Assembly: GCA_021325675.1 (NCBI GenBank)
Contig: JAJTCM010000002.1
Location: 558,001-622,000, forward strand
DNA: 64,000 bases
Source of the DNA: Crocinitomicaceae bacterium
GTDB taxonomy: Bacteria; Bacteroidota; Bacteroidia; Flavobacteriales_D; Crocinitomicaceae
Reading direction: 5' to 3'
Made by a program: the position numbers and the translations under genes. Below, one piece after another: positions 27,130 to 34,821 of the stretch; within the stretch, counting starts at the first letter, position 1, and every line of letters starts with the position of its first letter. Under the pieces are notes generated by a model. The model was not told the origin of the DNA and did not search any database. It saw only the letters and a program-made list of their open reading frames with translations.

Positions 27130-28254
27130 TCACTCAGCATTCATCGCTAATAAAATCTCCTCCCAAACGGCTTCCGCGGTTTTATCCCACGAAAAAAGCT
27201 TACTCCTCTCCAGGGCTTTGGCACTTAATTCTACCCGAAGCTCTTCATCAGAAGCCATGTTTTCCATCGCAGCGGCAATTTCATTGACATTGTAAGGGTC
27301 AACCAGTAAACCGGCTTCTCCCACGACTTCCGGCAGGGACGTGAGGTTACCGGAAATAACCGGAACACCGCATTTCATCGCTTCAACGAGCGGAATTCCA
27401 AAGCCTTCAAAATAAGGAACGAAAACCAGGCAGGAAGCAGCGGCCATTACACGTGTCAGGCTTTCCAGGCTGAGATGCCCGGTGAAATGAACGTATTTTT
27501 TTGTTTCGGAAGAAATTTGCAGCTTGCTGTTGTTTTTCCACATGCTTTCGCCCACGATAACGAGGTCCCAGCCTTTGGGATTTTTGCTTTTATACTGCTC
27601 AAAGGCTTGCAGCAAGCGTTGTACATTCTTGCGGGGATGCAGTGAACCAACAAAAATAAAATACTGGTTTCCAGCTGTATATTCGTTTCTAACGGTTAAG
27701 CACCGGCTTTCATCCAAAGGTTCGTAAGCATCCGAAACACCATTCCAGATCGCGCGTACTTTCCCGGTATCAATACCGTAAGTTTGGCAGATGTCCTGTT
27801 TTGAGTATTCGGAAACCGTCAGGATTTTGGCAGCTTTCCAGGCAAATTTCGGGAAAAAATAACGCAGGTATTTACGTGCCTGAAATGGAATGTCCTGCGG
27901 AAAATGCTCAAAATTAATGTCGTGGATCGTTGCCAGCTGGGGTACTTTGGTTTTCAGCGAAACATACCCGTCCGGCGAAAAGAAGAGATCGGCTTTGTAT
28001 TTCCGGAGCGCACGGCTTACAGCAAATTCGAACCACAGGTAAAACAACACGGGATGACGCGCCTGGGGCTTGAGCACAACTGGAATTACATTTTCACCAA
28101 ATACAAATTTCGGATCATACGGCCGGTCGAAGAAAAACACGAAGGTATGCCCGGGGTGCATTTTCACTAAGCGGCGGCAAACTTCGTAAGTATACCAGCC
28201 AAAACCTTCCATTTTGGAAGACAATAAAGACCGGGTATTAATGGCAATGCGCAT
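27130..28254 (-). CDS. Glycosyltransferase, GT4-type
   Basis: A 374-residue GT-B-fold glycosyltransferase. The C-terminal half shows FVGSLHPRKNVQRLL (the donor-binding loop) and the signature EGFGIPLVEAMKCGVPVI. These read as a retaining GT4 enzyme using a nucleotide sugar, probably for a surface polysaccharide. I start it at the ATG at 28254, giving MRIAINTRSLLS, the beginning of the Rossmann fold. A longer frame to 28392 would run back through the terminator of the next gene, so it is rejected. Substrate is unknown. Confidence 0.9.
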   Translation of the reverse strand: MRIAINTRSLLSSKMEGFGWYTYEVCRRLVKMHPGHTFVFFFDRPYDPKFVFGENVIPVVLKPQARHPVLFYLWFEFAVSRALRKYKADLFFSPDGYVSLKTKVPQLATIHDINFEHFPQDIPFQARKYLRYFFPKFAWKAAKILTVSEYSKQDICQTYGIDTGKVRAIWNGVSDAYEPLDESRCLTVRNEYTAGNQYFIFVGSLHPRKNVQRLLQAFEQYKSKNPKGWDLVIVGESMWKNNSKLQISSETKKYVHFTGHLSLESLTRVMAAASCLVFVPYFEGFGIPLVEAMKCGVPVISGNLTSLPEVVGEAGLLVDPYNVNEIAAAMENMASDEELRVELSAKALERSKLFSWDKTAEAVWEEILLAMNAE

Positions 28255-28339
28255 ACGCTCACGAAAGTAAAAAACTTTTGGCAGAAATCCGGGTTGCATA
28301 TAAACAAAAGATAGCCTGAATAAAATTCGGAATAGTTTT

Positions 28340-28379
28340 TTTTCAAAACAAAAAAGCGGTCTGCCCGAAGACAAACCGC
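28340..28379 (-). terminator. Terminator with UUCG tetraloop after the 28404 gene
   Basis: On the minus strand a 10-bp stem (arms 28370-28379 and 28356-28365, two G-T pairs) closes on a TTCG tetraloop, followed by a T-rich run to about 28340. It lies 24 bases after the stop codon of the secreted Cys protein. Confidence 0.85.
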
Positions 28380-28403
28380 TTTCCGGTATCATTCAATTGC
28401 TAA

Positions 28404-28718
28404 TTAATAGCAAACAACGTCGATAACATTTCCTTCGCAGTCGAGGGTAACTTCAGCAAGCAACTGAGCTGCAACTTTAGGGCAAACCTCAGTGTGGCAT
28501 CTGTACTCAGCGTAGAAAGTAACCTTGGTAATGAAACCTTGTACGAAACAAATTCCGATAGTTTCACTGTAACCGTTTACGTCCCAGCCGTTTGGAGCAT
28601 CTTGCAAACATTCGTGTGCAGCGCCTCTCGCTTTACCGATCAGGCCATTCTCACTCTGAGCTGAAGCGGAGAAACCAAAAGCAACAACTGCGAAAAGGAT
28701 AAAAATTAGTTTTTTCAT
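28404..28718 (-). CDS. Small secreted cysteine protein (family member A), unknown
   Basis: A 104-residue protein with a signal peptide ending SASAQ. The mature part is about 83 residues with six cysteines; the last four form the pattern C-x4-C, then DCEGNVIDVVC with C-x8-C. The neighbouring 28875 gene shares this DC-x-GNV-x-D end and has a closely related promoter and leader, and the 57428 gene is a more distant relative. The cysteines suggest disulfides in the periplasm or medium. I recognise no named family. Confidence 0.8.
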   Translation of the reverse strand: MKKLIFILFAVVAFGFSASAQSENGLIGKARGAAHECLQDAPNGWDVNGYSETIGICFVQGFITKVTFYAEYRCHTEVCPKVAAQLLAEVTLDCEGNVIDVVCY

Positions 28719-28747
28719 AATAAATTAGATTTAAAGTGTTTGGACGA

Positions 28748-28779
28748 CAAAAATATAGTGTTTATCTTTATTATCCAAA
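28748..28779 (-). promoter_or_regulatory. Promoter of the 28404 gene
   Basis: Minus-strand TATTTTTG (28748-28755) with TTTG (28776-28779) 20 bases upstream: a full Bacteroidota promoter. The leader to the ATG (about 25 bases) is nearly the same as that of the 28875 gene. Confidence 0.75.
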
Positions 28780-28874
28780 GTTTTGTCGCATGTTTTTAGC
28801 TTTTATTCAGCAAAATCCGTTTAGTAACGGATAAAAAGCAGCCACTTTTTTCAAGCTACAACAAATCCAAAATA

Positions 28875-29234
28875 CTATGGCTCAATTATGACCGGCGTAT
28901 TACACTGGATGTCATATACATTTCCCTGGCAATCTACATATACCGTAGCAACCGGGTAAATCACCTGGATGCAAGCCTGGTTTGGCGGGCAAATCGGCCG
29001 TGCGCTGACTTCTACGACGTAACCGAAATAGTTCGGGCTCGGATGGGCATAATCCCAGATCAGGTTTGCCGTAGCCGTTGAAATGAGCCGCACATCACTC
29101 TGCAAGTTCATACCGCGCATGCATTCACGGGCTGCTGCCTCCGCTTTGTTGATTGCCCTGTGCTCCAGGTTTTGAGCATTGGATGCAAATGAAACCGCAA
29201 TTGTAGCGATAATTCCTAAGATTAGTTTTCTCAT
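28875..29234 (-). CDS. Small secreted cysteine protein (family member B), unknown
   Basis: A 119-residue protein, from the ATG at 29234, with a signal peptide ending ASNAQ. It shows ICPPNQAC (C-x5-C) and then VDCQGNVYDIQC (C-x8-C), the same C-terminal pattern as the 28404 protein, with a Pro-rich last stretch. The 15-codon upstream extension is rejected since it has no signal-peptide character and overlaps the promoter. The helical start (KAEAAARECM against KARGAAHECL) also matches, so these two are clear paralogues by eye. Confidence 0.8.
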   Translation of the reverse strand: MRKLILGIIATIAVSFASNAQNLEHRAINKAEAAARECMRGMNLQSDVRLISTATANLIWDYAHPSPNYFGYVVEVSARPICPPNQACIQVIYPVATVYVDCQGNVYDIQCNTPVIIEP

Positions 29235-29265
29235 AATAAATAGATTTAAAGTGTTAACTTGACGG

Positions 29266-29297
29266 CTAAAATATGGCATTCGTCTATACTTTCCAAA
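29266..29297 (-). promoter_or_regulatory. Promoter of the 28875 gene
   Basis: Minus-strand TATTTTAG (29266-29273, one change from TAnnTTTG) with TTTG (29294-29297) 20 bases upstream. The spacing equals that of the 28404 promoter. Confidence 0.65.
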
Positions 29298-29349
29298 TAT
29301 AAATCCGGTTCAAAATGAAAATAATCAGCACAAACTGTTTAGTAATATG

Positions 29350-29379
29350 AAAAAAAAAGCGGCCCGAAACAGGCCGCTT
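29350..29379 (-). terminator. Terminator of the peroxiredoxin gene
   Basis: On the minus strand an 8-bp stem (29372-29379 with 29357-29364) and a 7-base loop are followed by a run of T. It lies 22 bases after the peroxiredoxin stop. Confidence 0.85.
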
Positions 29380-29401
29380 TATATAGATGATTTTAAGCTT
29401 T

Positions 29402-30034
29402 TTAGTTGTTTGCAAGATATTCTGCAACACCTTCGAAAGAAGCTTTCATTCCTTCTTTTCCTTTTGTCCAGTTAGCCGGGCAAACCTCACCGTTCTCTTC
29501 GTTGAACTGTAAAGCGTCAACCATGCGCAGCGCTTCGTCTACATTTCTGCCCAATGGCAAATCGTTGATCAGCTGGTGGCGAACTTTTCCTTCTTTGTCG
29601 ATGAGGAACAAACCCCGGTAAGCGATCATTTCGCCGCTTGCAACCAGTTTACCGTCCATATCGTAATCGTATTCGCCGTTCAAAACCCCGTAAGCTTCGG
29701 AAATTGTTTTGTTGGTGTCAGCTACAAGCGGGTATTTAATTCCTTCGATCCCACCTTTGTTTTTCGGAACCTGCAGCCATGCCCAGTGTGATTCTTCCGT
29801 ATCTGTTGAACAAGCAACCAGTTTCACGCCGCGTGCCTCAAATTCTCCCAGTTTCTCCTGGAATGCGTGCAGTTCGGACGGACAAACGAAAGTAAAATCT
29901 TTCGGGTAAAAGAAAAATACTACGTGGTTTTTACCGATAAATTCATCCAATGAAAAATTCTGAACGATTTCTCCACCGTTAACTACTGCACTCGCTTTGA
30001 AAGATGGTGCTTTTTTTCCTACTAATACTCCCAT
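29402..30034 (-). CDS. Typical 2-Cys peroxiredoxin
   Basis: A 210-residue thiol peroxidase that reduces H2O2, organic peroxides and peroxynitrite. The peroxidatic Cys51 is in FTFVCPSE and the resolving Cys185 in GEVCPANW, the pattern of AhpC/Prx1. The reductant (thioredoxin or AhpF) is not encoded nearby. Dps lies immediately upstream, and OxyR is divergent to Dps, so all three are probably controlled as a peroxide module. A TAACTTTG box and a 13-base palindrome precede the gene. Confidence 0.94.
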   Translation of the reverse strand: MGVLVGKKAPSFKASAVVNGGEIVQNFSLDEFIGKNHVVFFFYPKDFTFVCPSELHAFQEKLGEFEARGVKLVACSTDTEESHWAWLQVPKNKGGIEGIKYPLVADTNKTISEAYGVLNGEYDYDMDGKLVASGEMIAYRGLFLIDKEGKVRHQLINDLPLGRNVDEALRMVDALQFNEENGEVCPANWTKGKEGMKASFEGVAEYLANN

Positions 30035-30065
30035 TTTTTATTGTTTTTAATTGTTATTATTTCGT

Positions 30066-30085
30066 GTAACCAGGTTACAAAGTTA
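30066..30085 (-). promoter_or_regulatory. -7 box and palindrome upstream of peroxiredoxin
   Basis: TAACTTTG (30078-30085, minus strand) is a TAnnTTTG match. A perfect 6-1-6 palindrome, GTAAC-C-A-G-GTTAC in outline (30066-30078), starts at its 3' end and covers the transcription start region. It is a candidate operator or hairpin. No good TTG box is present at the usual distance. Confidence 0.55.
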
Positions 30086-30113
30086 TGAATTAATTGCAGA
30101 CTTAGCTCTCATT

Positions 30114-30539
30114 TTAACCCAGCCAGGCTTTGAACATCCAATTCGTTTTTTCCTTTTCACGGATCAGGTCGCTCATCAAAGCAGAGGTTCCTTCGTCGGC
30201 GGTCTCAGAAGAAAACGCCAGGATTTCTTTTTCCAGCCGGAGCAAGGTATTTTGCGCATCGAAAAGATAACGAACACCTTCTTTTCCTATGCTGATGATT
30301 TTGTTTTCCGGAATCGGGCTGTTTTCGAGGTAAGCGCTGAATGTTGATAAAGGTTGGTAGCCCAGGGACAAAATCCGTTCCGCCAGGTCGTCGATAATTA
30401 CCTGTGCGCGGGTATAGAGCTCTTCGTATTTCAGGTGCAGCTCGAAAAAGTTTTCACCCTTGATGTTCCAGTGCAGCGATCTCAGGTTTTGATAATGCAC
30501 CTGGTAACCGGCAAGTAATATGTTCAATTTTTGCTCCAT
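30114..30539 (-). CDS. dps: Dps-family DNA-protecting ferritin
   Basis: A 141-residue protein that stores iron and uses H2O2 to oxidise it, protecting DNA. The intersubunit ferroxidase ligands are intact: His23, His35, Asp50 and Glu54, with the same spacings as E. coli Dps (12, 15, 4). The N-terminal tail is short, lacking the lysine-rich DNA-binding tail of E. coli Dps, so strong DNA binding is uncertain. A TAACTTTG box (30554-30561) lies just upstream; OxyR is divergent. Confidence 0.93.
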   Translation of the reverse strand: MEQKLNILLAGYQVHYQNLRSLHWNIKGENFFELHLKYEELYTRAQVIIDDLAERILSLGYQPLSTFSAYLENSPIPENKIISIGKEGVRYLFDAQNTLLRLEKEILAFSSETADEGTSALMSDLIREKEKTNWMFKAWLG

Positions 30540-30553
30540 TGTTTTGTTTTATG

Positions 30554-30561
30554 CAAAGTTA
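30554..30561 (-). promoter_or_regulatory. -7 promoter box of dps
   Basis: Minus-strand TAACTTTG, identical to the peroxiredoxin box, 15 bases before the dps ATG. The upstream -33 region lacks TTG, which would fit a promoter that needs an activator such as the divergent OxyR; that last point is inference. Confidence 0.55.
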
Positions 30562-30618
30562 AGTTACTTGCGCTATTAAAAATAATTGATTAATTTTATC
30601 TTTCGATAAATTTTGTCT

Positions 30619-31551
30619 ATGGATATCTCCCGCCAGCAAATCGCTTACATTCTCAGCCTGGTTGAACACAAAAACTTTGGCAAAGCCGCTGAAGCCTGTT
30701 TTGTGACCCAGCCCACACTTTCTATGCAGATTAAAAAAGCCGAAGACACACTCGGTTTCCAGGTGTTTGACAGGAAACGCAGCCCATTGGAGCTCACAGG
30801 TTTTGGAAAGAAACTGGTTCCGGTACTTTACGACATGCAGGCCGAATACGAGAAAATCGCGCGCCTGGCGCAGGAAAACGACGGCAAAATCGTAGAAGAG
30901 CTCAAAATCGGGATCATTCCGACGGTGGCCGCTTACCTCGTCCCCAAACTATTTGAAAACAAAACGAGGTTCACGAGCCGCGTCAAATGGGCCATCACCG
31001 AACTTAAATCCGAAGAATTGCTGGAACAGATACGGCTCAAGAAAATAGATCTGGGGATTATGGCAGGGCCGGTTGATAATGCTCATTTTCATTTGGAAAG
31101 CCTGTTCAACGAGGAAATTTTGGTGTACAGCACAGATTTCACAAAACGCGGCACGATTTCTACCGAAGATCTCCGGCAAGCCCAGCCGTGGCTGCTCAAC
31201 AGCGGAAATTGCCTGCGCACGCAAATGATGCATTTCTGCAAACTCGGTGAGGAAAACGAAGCTGAATGGAATTACGAGGGAGGCAACCTGCAAATGCTCA
31301 TCCAAATGGTGGACCATTACGGCGGCTACACCTTAATCCCCGAGTTTTACCAAAAACAATACGGCCTGGCCCCGGAACGGATTTCACACGCTTCTGCGCC
31401 TGATAACGCAGGTTTTCCGGCACGAAACATTCTCGCGCTGACTTCACACAAAAACAGCCGTCATCCCGCATTGCTGGAGCTGATCCATTTCATCAAGCTG
31501 GAATACGCCAACCATCAGCAAAAACGCTTCGAAGTTTTAAGCTGGAAGTAA
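30619..31551 (+). CDS. oxyR: Peroxide-sensing LysR regulator OxyR
   Basis: A 310-residue LysR-type regulator, read from the ATG at 30619 (a TTG two codons earlier is less likely). The winged helix-turn-helix is at residues 5-60 (NFGKAAEACFVTQPTLSMQIKKAE). Cys198 and Cys207 (NCLRTQMMHFC) match Cys199 and Cys208 of E. coli OxyR with the same nine-residue spacing, so the disulfide switch should be intact. It is divergent to dps, and the dps-peroxiredoxin operon order supports it as their activator. Confidence 0.95.
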   Translation: MDISRQQIAYILSLVEHKNFGKAAEACFVTQPTLSMQIKKAEDTLGFQVFDRKRSPLELTGFGKKLVPVLYDMQAEYEKIARLAQENDGKIVEELKIGIIPTVAAYLVPKLFENKTRFTSRVKWAITELKSEELLEQIRLKKIDLGIMAGPVDNAHFHLESLFNEEILVYSTDFTKRGTISTEDLRQAQPWLLNSGNCLRTQMMHFCKLGEENEAEWNYEGGNLQMLIQMVDHYGGYTLIPEFYQKQYGLAPERISHASAPDNAGFPARNILALTSHKNSRHPALLELIHFIKLEYANHQQKRFEVLSWK

Positions 31552-31611
31552 AATTAAGAATGAAGATAGATTAAATACTCCTATTCTTCACTTTCAATTT
31601 TCCATGCTTAA

Positions 31612-31962
31612 TCAATGTCCATGCATTCCGCCGGGCTGGCAGCACATCGGCAGTTTTTTCTGTGCATCCGGGTCCGCTTTCACCTCGTCGGCATCATACC
31701 CAAGCCCCGAAATAATTTTCCGGATCTCGTCCAGCGTGATTTTATCCGACCGGAATTTAACCGTCAATTCACGGGTTTCATAATTCAGCTCTGCGAAAGA
31801 AATACCTTTTACATAATTCAGCTTTTCTTCGATCCGCTCTTTGCATTGGCCGCATTCAGCGCTGGTTTTGATGACAACCGTTTGTTTATTGTCTGCTTTT
31901 TCCTGTGCGCCCACTGTTCCGATAAATAATACGGCCAGAAAGCTTAATATCATATTTTTCAT
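31612..31962 (-). CDS. Secreted HMA-domain metal-binding protein
   Basis: A 116-residue protein with a signal peptide ending GTVGAQ and an HMA domain at about residues 27-95. The metal site is ECGQC (Cys37 and Cys40). The tail (MCCQPGGMHGH) adds two cysteines, two Met and two His, which favours copper(I). It lies 47 bases after the TonB-receptor gene on the same strand and likely belongs to that operon. The metal is inferred, not proved. Confidence 0.88.
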   Translation of the reverse strand: MKNMILSFLAVLFIGTVGAQEKADNKQTVVIKTSAECGQCKERIEEKLNYVKGISFAELNYETRELTVKFRSDKITLDEIRKIISGLGYDADEVKADPDAQKKLPMCCQPGGMHGH

Positions 31963-32009
31963 TCCTTTATATTTTAATTTTATTTATGATGGGCACGAAT
32001 GCTTCATCC

Positions 32010-34226
32010 TCAGGAACCTTGTTCCTTCTTCTTTTTAATCTTAAACCGCAGTCCGGCGTAAATGTTCACGCCCTGGATTGGCGCCCACGCCCTTGTAGCA
32101 TCAAAATAAGGGCCAAAAGGGTTTGCTGCATCAACAATCGGGTCTTTTAGCTTATAATTCGCGAGGTTTTCGCCTCCCACGTAAAAATCCCAGTTTTTGT
32201 AGATATGTGTAATCTGCGCATTCATCAGCGGGTAAACTTCCGTTTCATTATCCGTTGACAACGTTCCGTCCGGCAGCATCACTTCGTGCAGGCGGCTTTT
32301 GCCGTAAACCGTTGTTGTGAAATCATATTCCCAGCGCTTGTTGCGGGTTTTATAGGCTATGTTGAAAAATCCGCGGTATTTGGGCTGCATCACCTGCTGC
32401 CGGATCCTCCCGCCAAATTCGGATTTCACTTCCAGGTATTTAAATGCCAGGCGGATATCGAGATTAGCCATCACCGGCAGGCTCAGTTCGGCCTGGAATA
32501 CATTGGAAAAAGATTTTCCCTGCAGGTTGGTGAAGTAAATCTTCGTGTGGTCCCGGTCGCGGTCAACCACAAGCTGGTTTTCGAAAAACGTATGGTAAAA
32601 ATCCAGGCTGATACTGGATTTGCGTTCCCTGAAATCAAATTCCTGCACAAGCGATGCACCGGCATTCCAGGAAACTTCAGGTTTGATAATACTGTCTAAA
32701 ACCCAGTCACGCGAAGTCGCCAGCAGCGAGATATTATCAATGATCATATTCGAAACCCGGAAGCCTTTTCCGCCTGTAAAACGAAAATCCAGCTTTTCAT
32801 TCAGGCTGAGCTTCCCGTGCAAACGCGGTGAAAACTGGAATCCGTACAAAGAATGATAATCTCCGCGCATCCCGGCAATGTACGTGAAACGCGTTCCGGT
32901 ATACGTATATTCCGCAAAAACTCCCGGAACGTATTCTACCCGCGGGAGGGAAATACTGTCGAGCTGCTGGTAAATATCAGCATACACGAAGCTTGCCCCC
33001 GTACGGATTTTGTGGTTCGTATTCCCGATAATCCCGTCGTAAATGGCGTTCACATACGCTCGTTTTTCTTCGCCGGTAAACACCCGGTTTCCGAAGCGGG
33101 CCATACTTTCCTGGTACTTCAGGTTATATACAACTCCAATGGACTGGTAAGGCTTTTTCGGGAAAAGAAAACCGGTTTTAGCGAAAGCATCGATGTGTTT
33201 GTTTTCCACATAAACACCGTAAAGCGAATCTTTTCGTTCCGTGTAATAGCCCGTTTGTCCGCCGATTTTTTGCTCGTAATAACTGTTCACGCCAAACTGC
33301 GCTTCCATATTTTTACCGTCATACCTCCAGCGGTTCAGCGCAGAAAGGTTGCGGCTCATTGGAATGTCGCGGAAATTGTCCTTGTTGACGTCCACTTCAC
33401 TGAACACGCCCGCTCCGTGAACAAAAAGCGCGCTTCTCCATTTTTCGTTGATTTTCCCTCCTCCGTGCATGTTGATTTCTGCCCGGCCAAACCGGTTACC
33501 GTAAACATTGAGGTAAAAACGCTCGATATTTTCCGGTTTCTTCAGCTCGAGGTTGATCAGTCCGGCCATGGATTCATAGCCGTTGACCACATTTCCCGTT
33601 CCTTTCGTGATCTGGATCGATTCTACCCAGGTGCCGGGAATTGAATTCAGCCCGAAAGCGCTTTCGAGACCACGCAGGTAAGGGATATTTTCCATCTGGA
33701 TCTGTGTATAAACGCCATCCAGGCCCATCATCTGGATTTTCTTCGCTCCCGAAACGGCATCTGTCATGTTAACGTCGACAGAAGCATTGGTTTCAAACGA
33801 TTCGGACAAATTACAGCACGCTGCCTTGCGCAATTCTCCTTCACCAATGTTTTCGACATGCAACACTTTGAGCTTGGAAATGGAATGGGTTTCACGGCGG
33901 GCAAGGGCCACGATCTCCGGTAATAATTTATCGGAATAGAGATTGATTTCCACCAACGCAAAACGGTCTTTTTTCGTAACGATGAGTGTATCGCTGGTGA
34001 ATCCCATGGCTGAAATAACGAGTGTGTCAGGCAGTTCTTTTCCGAGCGTGATCTCGAACAGGCCATCCGCATCGGTTACGACACCGGTTTTGCTTTTCAG
34101 CGATTTGATCTTTGCTCCTGTGATTGCTTCCTTTTTGTTTTCCCCGTGGCCGTAAACGACGCCTTTCATCTGGGCATGCACCGGACGGAAAGAAAGCAGC
34201 AGCAAAAATGCTACTAAATATTTCAT
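32010..34226 (-). CDS. TonB-dependent receptor, probably for a copper or metal complex
   Basis: A 738-residue outer-membrane receptor. The signal peptide ends PVHAQ, followed by a carboxypeptidase-regulatory-like domain (residues 20-100), a plug (about 115-230) and a 22-strand barrel. The plug starts with KAACCNLSESFETNASVDV, a motif I know from Bacteroidota receptors that sit beside HMA proteins; Cys137 and Cys138 are adjacent. The ATG at 34226 is chosen over 34271 because it alone leaves a normal signal peptide. Neighbours are a Cys-rich membrane protein upstream and an HMA protein downstream. Confidence 0.92.
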   Translation of the reverse strand: MKYLVAFLLLLSFRPVHAQMKGVVYGHGENKKEAITGAKIKSLKSKTGVVTDADGLFEITLGKELPDTLVISAMGFTSDTLIVTKKDRFALVEINLYSDKLLPEIVALARRETHSISKLKVLHVENIGEGELRKAACCNLSESFETNASVDVNMTDAVSGAKKIQMMGLDGVYTQIQMENIPYLRGLESAFGLNSIPGTWVESIQITKGTGNVVNGYESMAGLINLELKKPENIERFYLNVYGNRFGRAEINMHGGGKINEKWRSALFVHGAGVFSEVDVNKDNFRDIPMSRNLSALNRWRYDGKNMEAQFGVNSYYEQKIGGQTGYYTERKDSLYGVYVENKHIDAFAKTGFLFPKKPYQSIGVVYNLKYQESMARFGNRVFTGEEKRAYVNAIYDGIIGNTNHKIRTGASFVYADIYQQLDSISLPRVEYVPGVFAEYTYTGTRFTYIAGMRGDYHSLYGFQFSPRLHGKLSLNEKLDFRFTGGKGFRVSNMIIDNISLLATSRDWVLDSIIKPEVSWNAGASLVQEFDFRERKSSISLDFYHTFFENQLVVDRDRDHTKIYFTNLQGKSFSNVFQAELSLPVMANLDIRLAFKYLEVKSEFGGRIRQQVMQPKYRGFFNIAYKTRNKRWEYDFTTTVYGKSRLHEVMLPDGTLSTDNETEVYPLMNAQITHIYKNWDFYVGGENLANYKLKDPIVDAANPFGPYFDATRAWAPIQGVNIYAGLRFKIKKKKEQGS

Positions 34227-34310
34227 ACTAATTTTGATTTTTGGATTAAACCTTTGGGAATAAAATCCCATGCCGAAGCCCGTGCAACAGCATTAAAAAA
34301 GATTGTAATC

Positions 34311-34760
34311 CTAAATCCGGAATACCTGGTGGGCAATGAGGATCTCCCTACCCGATGATTTTCCGGGCGGAGGTGGCGCTTCGTAAGCGATCTGTTCTTC
34401 CTTCACAAAGATAGAAGGGAAGATTTCAGGAAAGAGTAAGAATACTTTGGCGTGGTTCGGCTGTAATTTGAGCTTCAGGATCTTGTCTGCATTCTCAGTG
34501 CTGATCTTGTAATAAGAAACAGATTCTTTGCAGCATTTATCTGAGTCGATCCCGGATTTTTTGTGCTCAACCGCAGGCTTTTCTTCGTGACAGCAACTTT
34601 TTTCTTCAACTGCCGGCTTGCACTTATCTTCCTGTGGCTGAAAATAACTGAGCTCCAGGCCGTCAACCGAACACAGGTGTGCAAACACGCTAACTCCGAC
34701 CGATCCACAGAAGATCAGTCCGATCAGGGTTAAAACAAACAGTTTTTGCACTTTTTTCAC
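34311..34760 (-). CDS. Cys-rich membrane protein, HYC_CC_PP-like family
   Basis: A 149-residue protein with a hydrophobic N-terminus (residues 7-27, signal or anchor) and a Cys/Lys/Glu-rich middle: HLC (Cys30), Cys47, SCC (Cys56-57), KCC (Cys76-77), with a PPPP-Gly stretch near 131. The pattern of a His-x-Cys, paired CC and a PP motif is that of the family named HYC_CC_PP, seen upstream of TonB receptors in Bacteroidota; I recall this from annotation and have not searched it. Its start codon is GTG. Metal binding is inferred from the cysteines. Confidence 0.75.
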   Translation of the reverse strand: MKKVQKLFVLTLIGLIFCGSVGVSVFAHLCSVDGLELSYFQPQEDKCKPAVEEKSCCHEEKPAVEHKKSGIDSDKCCKESVSYYKISTENADKILKLKLQPNHAKVFLLFPEIFPSIFVKEEQIAYEAPPPPGKSSGREILIAHQVFRI

Positions 34761-34821
34761 ACTACGAAAGTATTACTTTTCAGCGAATTAACGCGATCAA
34801 AAATAAAAGATTATTGGAATC

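Noticed and set aside
28255-28392. 46-codon N-terminal extension of the GT4 glycosyltransferase
   Set aside because: It runs across the UUCG-loop terminator of the neighbouring gene, and the natural Rossmann start is MRIAIN at 28254.
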